Positions 1 to 5,324 of a stretch of DNA of 5,324 nt are shown here, one piece after another (the stretch's first letter is position 1; each line of letters opens with the position of its first letter). Source of the stretch: Patescibacteria group bacterium (GTDB taxonomy: Bacteria > Patescibacteriota > Dojkabacteria > SC72); assembly GCA_003518125.1 (NCBI GenBank), contig DOZG01000003.1:1-5324 (forward strand). Direction: 5' to 3'. A program made the translations under genes and the position numbers. The notes under the pieces were generated by a model, which saw only the letters and a program-made list of their open reading frames with translations, was not told the origin of the DNA and did no database searches.

Positions 1-908
<908 letters not shown>

Positions 909-943
909 AAACGTTTTTTGCATTGCACTATATCGAATACAAA

Positions 944-959
944 GGATATTTACATATCC
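944..959 (-). repeat. small GUAA-capped hairpin upstream of mature 16S
   Basis: On the RNA strand GGAUAU and AUAUCC pair perfectly around a GUAA loop, which fits the stable GNRA tetraloop class. It lies 36 bases upstream of the predicted 16S 5' end and may take part in leader folding or processing. The hairpin is clear from sequence; the role is inferred. Confidence 0.45.
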
Positions 960-1020
960 AACTTTACAGATTACTCTGACCAATCAACGTTATAATTGGA
1001 TTTAATTTCAAATGAATTGT

Positions 1021-1069
1021 GTAGGACTAAAAAAGCACTACACGAAAATCAAAATTTTTGATTTCCTAC
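1021..1069 (-). repeat. nested inverted repeats in the rRNA leader
   Basis: An outer pair, GTAGGA (1021-1026) and TCCTAC (1064-1069), encloses an inner perfect 9-bp repeat, AAATCAAAA (1046-1054) and TTTTGATTT (1056-1064), which shares its last base with the outer pair. On the minus strand a run of six T follows the inner arm after about 15 bases, too far for a normal intrinsic terminator. It lies downstream of boxA, so it is more likely leader RNA structure. Confidence 0.4.
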
Positions 1070-1080
1070 CACTCTTCAAC

Positions 1081-1092
1081 TTTTAAAGAGCT
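1081..1092 (-). promoter_or_regulatory. boxA antitermination element of the rRNA leader
   Basis: The minus strand reads AGCTCTTTAAAA, matching 10 of 12 positions of the E. coli rRNA boxA consensus TGCTCTTTAACA. It sits about 170 bases upstream of mature 16S, where a leader boxA is expected. In known systems boxA RNA is bound by NusB and NusE (ribosomal protein S10), making the polymerase resistant to Rho-dependent termination and coordinating rRNA folding. Its presence implies that the main rRNA promoter lies upstream, at coordinates above 1092. Confidence 0.75.
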
Positions 1093-1108
1093 TTAGAGCG
1101 GGACATAA

Positions 1109-1133
1109 TAAACGATATAGTTTTCATCGTTTA
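1109..1133 (-). repeat. 8-bp perfect inverted repeat in the rRNA leader
   Basis: TAAACGAT (1109-1116) and ATCGTTTA (1126-1133) are perfect inverted copies separated by 9 bases. The repeat lies about 17 bases upstream of boxA and touches the alternative -10 at 1105-1110. It may be an RNA hairpin in the leader or a protein-binding site. No U-tract follows it, so it is not a standard terminator. Confidence 0.45.
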
Positions 1134-1198
1134 CTCAAGTACATTTCTAGAAAAATTTCTATCTTTACCTGACTACCGTTCTCCCAAACTCGTGCGTG

Positions 1199-1227
1199 AT
1201 TTTAACACAATTAATACCCATATACAA
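1199..1227 (-). promoter_or_regulatory. candidate rRNA operon promoter
   Basis: On the minus strand, TTGTAT (1222-1227) and TAAAAT (1199-1204) are separated by 17 bases. The -10 matches sigma70-type TATAAT at 5 of 6 positions, but the -35 matches only 3 of 6. The bases after the -10 (CACGCACG) are GC-rich for this region, as in promoters under stringent control. The predicted start lies about 100 bases before boxA, a sensible distance. A rival -10, TATTAT at 1105-1110, is followed by GTCCCGC but has no good -35 and would put the start almost on boxA. Weak evidence overall. Confidence 0.3.
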
Positions 1228-1247
1228 GTACTCTTTACATGAATATT

Positions 1248-3101
1248 TTAACTATGATTTAACTCAAAAATAGTAATTAAATCTCTTACAGTAGTAATAC
1301 TCTCAAGACCCGTATCTCTATCCCATTCTACTAGTCTAGGAAACCTTAAAGAAAGACCATTCCCTACCCCATTCTCGTCCTTACCAATATCTCTAGTAAC
1401 TTCATCAGCATCAACTGTAATGATAAACTTAGGAACTACCCAAACATCTGGTTTAAGTAAGTCGTTTACAACAACATTTTTAGGAATACTAGAAACTATA
1501 AATGGCTTAAGAACTTGATGAATTTTTTTGAATAACTCATCAGAAATGCCTGTACCTATCTTACAAATTGCATCATATGTATTATTTTCTTCGTTATAGA
1601 TAGCACCCAATAGTGCACCCATACCTAATTGTGCCCTTCTTCCAGAACCATAATTATAACCAACAACAACACAATCTACAGTATCTACCAAACCACTCTC
1701 CATACTCTTCTTTAATTTAATCCATTCATAATTCCTTGCACCAGCCTTATATCCCCCGACTAACTGCTTCACTATTACCCCTTCTAAACCTTTGTTATTT
1801 ACATAGTCGTCAAAGATTTCTTTTAGCTCTTTTGTTTTTTTAACCCTTACTGTTTGTGCAACCTTTATACTCCCCTCCTCCCTCCCGAATAACTTCTCCA
1901 TTCTCTCTATACGTTTAACTGTATCCATTGTTGTAAGGTCTTTCCCATTCAAATACAGAAGATCAAATATCATAGCCCTGACAGGAATATTCTCTTTAAT
2001 AGTATCTACATCATATTTACGTTTTCTCTGCATAGTCTTTTGATAACTTAAAAAAGTATCTTTTGTATAATCCCAGCCTAAGACTTCAGAATCAAGTATA
2101 AAGCTATTAATTCCTTCTATACTCCTAGCCTCTTCTACCACCTCTGGAAACATATCTGTTACATCCTCTAAATTCCTGGTGAACAACTTTACAATTACAT
2201 TCTCTTCTTTACTCCCCCCAAATAGGCTTACTTCATCATTCTTTTCAACCAAGAATTTTTGCCATATAACCTCACGATTTAATAAGTCTTCTTTTTTAAA
2301 TTTATGAATCTGTAATCTCAGACCATCAAATTTCGGTTGGACTAGAATCTCACCTCCCAGTCTCTTTAAAACTTCTTTAAAAGATCCAACTCTCTCTACT
2401 AACCTAGCAAGAATAGGAAACCCAGGAGTAACTGTCAGATTGCTGATATTTTTCTTAACTTTATTTTCTTCAAAGGAGTCCAGTAAACTAGCAACATACC
2501 CAATATCTGCAGAAATACCATATACACGATTAAACTCCTCACTTAAGCTTTTATCTTTTATAACCATATATGAGAAAACGTCCATCATTGTCTTAGAATG
2601 CAAACCCAACCTTAAAGAACCACACACTATTCTTGAAAAATACTTAGCTTCAATTTCGCTAGAGGTTAGAATAAAGTCCATTATCATATTCCCTTTTCTT
2701 CCAACTGATCCTGAACCAGTAGTGTTAACTATATCCCAAAGTAGTTCATATACATCAGATATACTTCTCTTCTGAACCTTTTTCTTTAAACCTTCAGACA
2801 TTTGAGATACTGCATCTCCTATATCCCCAAGTTCTTCCCTTAACTTGGAAATTTCTCCTCTAGACTGATTACTTTTGGAGTAACCCTCTATTAAATTAAT
2901 CATACTTTTCTCTGAATAGTTAAACTCACTATTTACAAACATAGGGGCCACTCTACCCTGTATAAGATATGAGATTATCTGTATATCATATAAACTACAC
3001 TGTCCTAAAAAACCACTCATCAAAGAGGTCATATCAAGTCTGGATCTTGTATCCTCAACATCCCCAAATAACTCACAAAGTTCTTTGAAAGTTTTTTTCA
3101 T
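1248..3101 (-). CDS. lig: ATP-dependent DNA ligase, archaeal/eukaryotic replicative type
   Basis: Seals 3'-OH/5'-phosphate nicks in DNA through ligase-AMP and DNA-AMP intermediates, acting in Okazaki-fragment joining and repair. The 617-residue protein is complete and close to archaeal ligases (about 560-600). Residues 1 to about 215 are the helical N-terminal DNA-binding domain. The nucleotidyltransferase core follows: motif I KFDGLR with the adenylated lysine K257, motif III FTRN (307-310), motif IIIa around E339, motif IV EGVIVK (440-445) and motif V EWIKLKK (459-465). The C-terminal OB fold has the ADEVT segment (565-569) and motif VI RFPR (586-589). All catalytic motifs are intact. Position 255, two before the lysine, is Q where many relatives have E. 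The ATG start is supported by AGGA four bases upstream, overlapping the preceding stop. The stop is TAA. Bacteria usually use NAD-dependent LigA for replication; whether this genome has one cannot be seen. The family assignment is very secure. Confidence 0.97.
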   Translation of the reverse strand: MKKTFKELCELFGDVEDTRSRLDMTSLMSGFLGQCSLYDIQIISYLIQGRVAPMFVNSEFNYSEKSMINLIEGYSKSNQSRGEISKLREELGDIGDAVSQMSEGLKKKVQKRSISDVYELLWDIVNTTGSGSVGRKGNMIMDFILTSSEIEAKYFSRIVCGSLRLGLHSKTMMDVFSYMVIKDKSLSEEFNRVYGISADIGYVASLLDSFEENKVKKNISNLTVTPGFPILARLVERVGSFKEVLKRLGGEILVQPKFDGLRLQIHKFKKEDLLNREVIWQKFLVEKNDEVSLFGGSKEENVIVKLFTRNLEDVTDMFPEVVEEARSIEGINSFILDSEVLGWDYTKDTFLSYQKTMQRKRKYDVDTIKENIPVRAMIFDLLYLNGKDLTTMDTVKRIERMEKLFGREEGSIKVAQTVRVKKTKELKEIFDDYVNNKGLEGVIVKQLVGGYKAGARNYEWIKLKKSMESGLVDTVDCVVVGYNYGSGRRAQLGMGALLGAIYNEENNTYDAICKIGTGISDELFKKIHQVLKPFIVSSIPKNVVVNDLLKPDVWVVPKFIITVDADEVTRDIGKDENGVGNGLSLRFPRLVEWDRDTGLESITTVRDLITIFELNHS

Positions 3102-3104
3102 AAA

Positions 3105-3110
3105 ATCCTA
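3105..3110 (-). promoter_or_regulatory. ligase ribosome binding site overlapping the upstream stop codon
   Basis: The minus strand reads TAGGAT, then TTT and the ligase ATG. The TAG is the stop codon of the winged-helix gene, and AGGA is the Shine-Dalgarno core, four bases from the start. A ribosome finishing the first gene is therefore placed at the ligase start, which suggests translational coupling. It also fixes the ligase start codon. Confidence 0.7.
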
Positions 3111-3485
3111 TTTAATATATGTATAGTATGTAGACTTAGTTGAGCCCTTCTGTTCTATTAACTTAAGCTCCACCAATTTTGTCATATCCCTTCTAATCGT
3201 TCGAGTTGAAACATTGGGAAGTAATAATTTGAGATCAGTAGGATAGACCTTCTTTTCTTTCTTAATATTCCCTAGTATTACTTTTTGCCTCTCTGTAAGG
3301 AATATCTTAACCTTCTCGTCATGCTTGTTCAAATCTTTTTCTTCCTTATTACCACTATCAATAACTTTTGTTTCAGTCTTACTTTTCTGTTTAAGAATTA
3401 TATACAAGATTAAGCCAGCTAAAAAAGATAATAGAGTAAAAAAACACCTTGATGTACTTTTCGAGTTACGATTATGATTTTCCAT
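3108..3485 (-). CDS. membrane-anchored DeoR-like winged-helix protein
   Basis: A 125-residue protein of unassigned function. Residues 14-31 form one hydrophobic helix (FFTLLSFLAGLILYIIL), too long and unbroken to be soluble. A charged Lys/Glu-rich linker covers about 32-60. Residues 62-122 resemble a DeoR-type helix-turn-helix followed by a wing: LTERQKVILGNI as the first helix, STRTIRRDMTKLVELKLI (93-110) as the recognition helix region, and a short wing with GSTKSTYYTY. The winged helix must be cytoplasmic to bind DNA, which implies N-terminus out and C-terminus in. No sensor or ligand domain is visible. It probably forms a unit with the ligase 6 bases downstream, and a promoter candidate precedes it. 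The start has no clear Shine-Dalgarno sequence, so translation may initiate weakly or without one. Regulation of its own operon is possible but only inferred. A non-DNA-binding role as a membrane adaptor cannot be excluded. Confidence 0.85.
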   Translation of the reverse strand: MENHNRNSKSTSRCFFTLLSFLAGLILYIILKQKSKTETKVIDSGNKEEKDLNKHDEKVKIFLTERQKVILGNIKKEKKVYPTDLKLLLPNVSTRTIRRDMTKLVELKLIEQKGSTKSTYYTYIK

Positions 3486-3514
3486 AACATTAAAACCAAA
3501 ATGAAGTTATCTAC

Positions 3515-3533
3515 AGATTTTTATATTAAATCT
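3515..3533. repeat. AGATTT-N7-AAATCT inverted repeat over the candidate -10
   Basis: AGATTT (3515-3520) and AAATCT (3528-3533) are perfect inverted copies with a 7-base spacer (centre-to-centre 13 bases), overlapping the candidate -10 box. The geometry could suit a dimeric regulator, possibly the winged-helix protein encoded just downstream. Six-base arms in AT-rich DNA also arise easily by chance. Confidence 0.3.
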
Positions 3534-3551
3534 ATATCTATTATATATCAA
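3523..3551 (-). promoter_or_regulatory. candidate promoter for the winged-helix/ligase unit
   Basis: In the 75-base gap after the polymerase stop, the minus strand has TTGATA (3546-3551, 5 of 6 to the sigma70 -35) and TAATAT (3523-3528, 4 of 6 to the -10), separated by exactly 17 bases. A perfect TATAAT also occurs at 3540-3545, but its -35 would be poor. Predicted starts fall about 30-50 bases upstream of the winged-helix ATG. The region is very AT-rich, so chance matches are likely. Confidence 0.4.
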
Positions 3552-3560
3552 TTTCGGACA

Positions 3561-5324
3561 CTATTTAAGTTGATCCCAAGAATCTCCTACAGTAATATGA
3601 ATATCTAATGGAACATCTAATTTAACACTGTTTAACATTATATCTTTAGCCTCTTTTTCAAATTCAGATTGTATAGAGGTTTTAACCTCAAATAGTATTT
3701 CGTCATGTATCTGAAGTAACATATATACCTTCCCCTCATATTTCTTATCAATTATTCTTTGTAATTTTATCATTACATATTTCATTATATCTGCCTCACT
3801 TCCTTGTATTGGCATATTGATCGATTCTCTAACAGCAGAAGAGGATACACGTCCATTCTTAGATCGTAGCCCTCTCACATTTCTTGTAGTACCAAACATG
3901 GATTGGATATATCCATATTCTAGTGCAATATTCTTAATATTTTGCATATACTCACCTACTCCAGAATATGCTTCAAAATATTCACGAATATATCTACTAC
4001 TATCTTCTACATCAATATTAAGTAATCTAGCTAAACCATACGGTGTTTGTCCAAATATCATCCCAAAGTTAATTACTTTACCAAGAGATCTTTCCTCCTT
4101 GGTAATATCCTCTATCTCCTTATCCAATATTCTAGCAGCAGTAGTACTATGTATGTCTAAATTGTTAATGAAGTCCTTACTTAAAGTTTTATCTTTGGAT
4201 ATATCGGCCATAATTCTTAACTCCATTTGAGAGTAATCGATAGCCATTAATTTAAAACCCTTTCTTGCTACAAAACAGTGTCTTACTTTAATAGCCCACT
4301 TACCATCTACCGGGATATTCTGCATATTAGGATTTACAGAGGAAAATCTCCCAGAAGTAGTTCCCATTTGTTTGAAATCTGTATGAACCACATTATCTGT
4401 ACTATTATTTATGATTTCTAGTAATGGTTCTACATATGTTGTGGAGATTTTGGAAACTTCCCTATACTCCAATAAGGGCTTGATAATGGGATGCATACCT
4501 ATCATATTTCTAAGTACTGATTCTTTAGTGGATAGTTTACGGCTTTTTGGTAATTGAAGCTCAATGAAAAGAACATCTGCTAACTGTTTAGGTGAATTTA
4601 TATTAAATTCATGACCTACTACACTATATATAGATTGCTCCAAGTCCTTTAATTCCTTATCTACTTCTTTTTTTAATATTAGTAATCTCTCCTTATCCAC
4701 CTTTATCCCCTTATCCTCCATTTTCGCTAATATACAAGATATGGGTAACTCAATCTGTTTTAATACATTTATTAAGTAATTATTAGTTACATCTAAATAC
4801 TTCCTTATACTGCTCTTTGTGTATTCGTACAACTTGATTCCACTGGCCTTTTCTACCTGTTTTTCATATGTAAGTTTCAATATATCAACAACCTTTTGAT
4901 ACTCAGTAGGAGAAATTCTCTCCCCCAATACTTCATTACTGTAATCGAAAGAGAGGTCTTTTAACCTGAACGATCTTTTTTCAGATTTAATGAGATGTTC
5001 GAATAGTCTTGTGTCATACAATTTAGCTGTATCAAAAGAGTAAAGAGAAATATCAGATACAAATCCTTCCCAATTATAGAAGATTATATCTTTATTATAA
5101 TTTTTCACCCATTCATAATCTTTAAAAAGATAAAGTTCATCCTTATCATTACAAACGATAAGGAATGGAATATCATCAAAAGATTCCTCCTTAGAAATAT
5201 AAGCTATATATAACTTGTCCGAATCGAAAATCTTAGATTTAATTTTTTCGATAGTATCCCATTTTAATTCGGCCACAGTATTAAACATATCTAATTGAGA
5301 TGTCCTACTGGATACTTCTGCTTC
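3561..5324 (-). CDS. polA: DNA polymerase I (family A), N-terminus beyond the window
   Basis: Fills gaps in repair and Okazaki-fragment maturation. The frame is open to the window edge: twelve more codons precede the ATG at 5288 with no stop, and that ATG has no well-placed ribosome binding site. I therefore call it partial, not a 575-residue protein. Numbering from that Met, residues about 25-170 match the 3'-5' exonuclease domain and 180-575 the polymerase domain. Visible are GRFSS (313-317), motif A DYSQMELR with D351 and E356, motif B R400/K404/F408, the MPIQGSEAD segment with Q495, and motif C HDE (528-530). Polymerase catalytic residues are intact. The exonuclease metal ligands appear replaced, so proofreading is probably lost. 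F412 stands at the position of E. coli Y766. A QLDMF segment at the edge resembles a sliding-clamp motif. A 5'-nuclease domain may lie upstream. The stop is TAG, 75 bases before the next gene. Confidence 0.95.
   Translation of the reverse strand, partial: EAEVSSRTSQLDMFNTVAELKWDTIEKIKSKIFDSDKLYIAYISKEESFDDIPFLIVCNDKDELYLFKDYEWVKNYNKDIIFYNWEGFVSDISLYSFDTAKLYDTRLFEHLIKSEKRSFRLKDLSFDYSNEVLGERISPTEYQKVVDILKLTYEKQVEKASGIKLYEYTKSSIRKYLDVTNNYLINVLKQIELPISCILAKMEDKGIKVDKERLLILKKEVDKELKDLEQSIYSVVGHEFNINSPKQLADVLFIELQLPKSRKLSTKESVLRNMIGMHPIIKPLLEYREVSKISTTYVEPLLEIINNSTDNVVHTDFKQMGTTSGRFSSVNPNMQNIPVDGKWAIKVRHCFVARKGFKLMAIDYSQMELRIMADISKDKTLSKDFINNLDIHSTTAARILDKEIEDITKEERSLGKVINFGMIFGQTPYGLARLLNIDVEDSSRYIREYFEAYSGVGEYMQNIKNIALEYGYIQSMFGTTRNVRGLRSKNGRVSSSAVRESINMPIQGSEADIMKYVMIKLQRIIDKKYEGKVYMLLQIHDEILFEVKTSIQSEFEKEAKDIMLNSVKLDVPLDIHITVGDSWDQLK

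Larger units (their letters stand above)
909..1247 (-). promoter_or_regulatory. rRNA operon leader / ligase-16S intergenic region
   Basis: A 339-base stretch without a protein gene lies between the ligase stop codon and the start of mature 16S. Transcription runs from high to low coordinates. It holds a boxA element at 1081-1092 and three small inverted repeats: 1109-1133, 1046-1064 (nested inside a GTAGGA/TCCTAC pair at 1021-1026 and 1064-1069) and 944-959. A short palindrome, AAAAACGTTTTT, lies just upstream of the mature 5' end. By analogy with other bacteria, this region should carry the promoter and the 5' half of the pre-16S processing stem. The 3' half would lie outside the window, so the stem cannot be seen. 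No strong intrinsic terminator for the upstream ligase operon is visible. Confidence 0.75.

Noticed and set aside
1046..1064. Intrinsic terminator for the ligase transcript
   Set aside because: The stem is almost entirely A/T, the T-run is about 15 bases beyond it, and it lies downstream of boxA inside the rRNA leader.
1165..1221. 18-codon minus-strand open frame in the rRNA leader
   Set aside because: It is short, has only a poorly spaced AAGAG upstream, and shows no attenuator arrangement; a chance frame is more likely.
2440..2775. Plus-strand open frame of 111 codons
   Set aside because: It is antisense to the ligase gene, whose motifs are intact, and its translation resembles no known domain.
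3817..4230. Plus-strand open frame of 137 codons
   Set aside because: It is antisense to the conserved motif A/B region of DNA polymerase I, and the coding signal belongs to the minus strand.
1248..5324. Possible alternative genetic code (TGA as glycine, as in Gracilibacteria and SR1)
   Set aside because: The genes use TAG, TAG and TAA as stops, but no in-frame TGA occurs in about 1,330 codons and glycines are encoded normally, so the standard code is sufficient.

Overview
The window looks like bacterial chromosome from an AT-rich, divergent lineage, most plausibly the Candidate Phyla Radiation (Patescibacteria). The reasons are a bacterial 16S rRNA with unusual bases in the otherwise near-invariant 530 loop, AT-rich protein genes, an archaeal/eukaryotic-style ATP-dependent DNA ligase, and a small membrane-anchored winged-helix protein. 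I cannot fix the phylum from sequence alone. Dojkabacteria (WS6) or Microgenomates relatives are guesses. The standard genetic code fits: all three genes read through without in-frame TGA, and their stops are TAG, TAG and TAA.

All genes lie on the minus strand, so the biological order runs from high to low coordinates. (1) 5324-3561: a family A DNA polymerase (Pol I, Klenow-like part). The frame stays open to the window edge, so the N-terminus, possibly including a 5'-nuclease domain, lies outside. Its 3'-5' exonuclease domain appears to have lost its catalytic residues. (2) 3560-3486: a 75-base gap with a good promoter candidate and a small inverted repeat. (3) 3485-3108: a 125-residue protein with one N-terminal membrane helix and a C-terminal DeoR-like winged helix. 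(4) 3101-1248: a complete 617-residue ATP-dependent DNA ligase, only 6 bases after the previous stop, with its ribosome binding site overlapping that stop codon. (5) 1247-909: an AT-rich leader with a clear boxA antitermination element, small hairpins and weak promoter candidates. (6) 908-1: the 5' part of 16S rRNA, running out of the window at about E. coli position 880.

Polymerase I and ligase are the fill-in and sealing enzymes of Okazaki-fragment maturation and excision repair, so their adjacency makes functional sense. The winged-helix protein between them may regulate the ligase unit, but that is inference. The whole cluster reads towards the rRNA operon with no convincing terminator in between. 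I see no CRISPR array, mobile element, tRNA or phage signature, and nothing amounting to a wholly new system. The most notable signals are the covarying 530-loop changes in the 16S, the ligase type, the likely exonuclease-dead polymerase with a possible sliding-clamp motif, and the membrane-anchored regulator coupled to the ligase.
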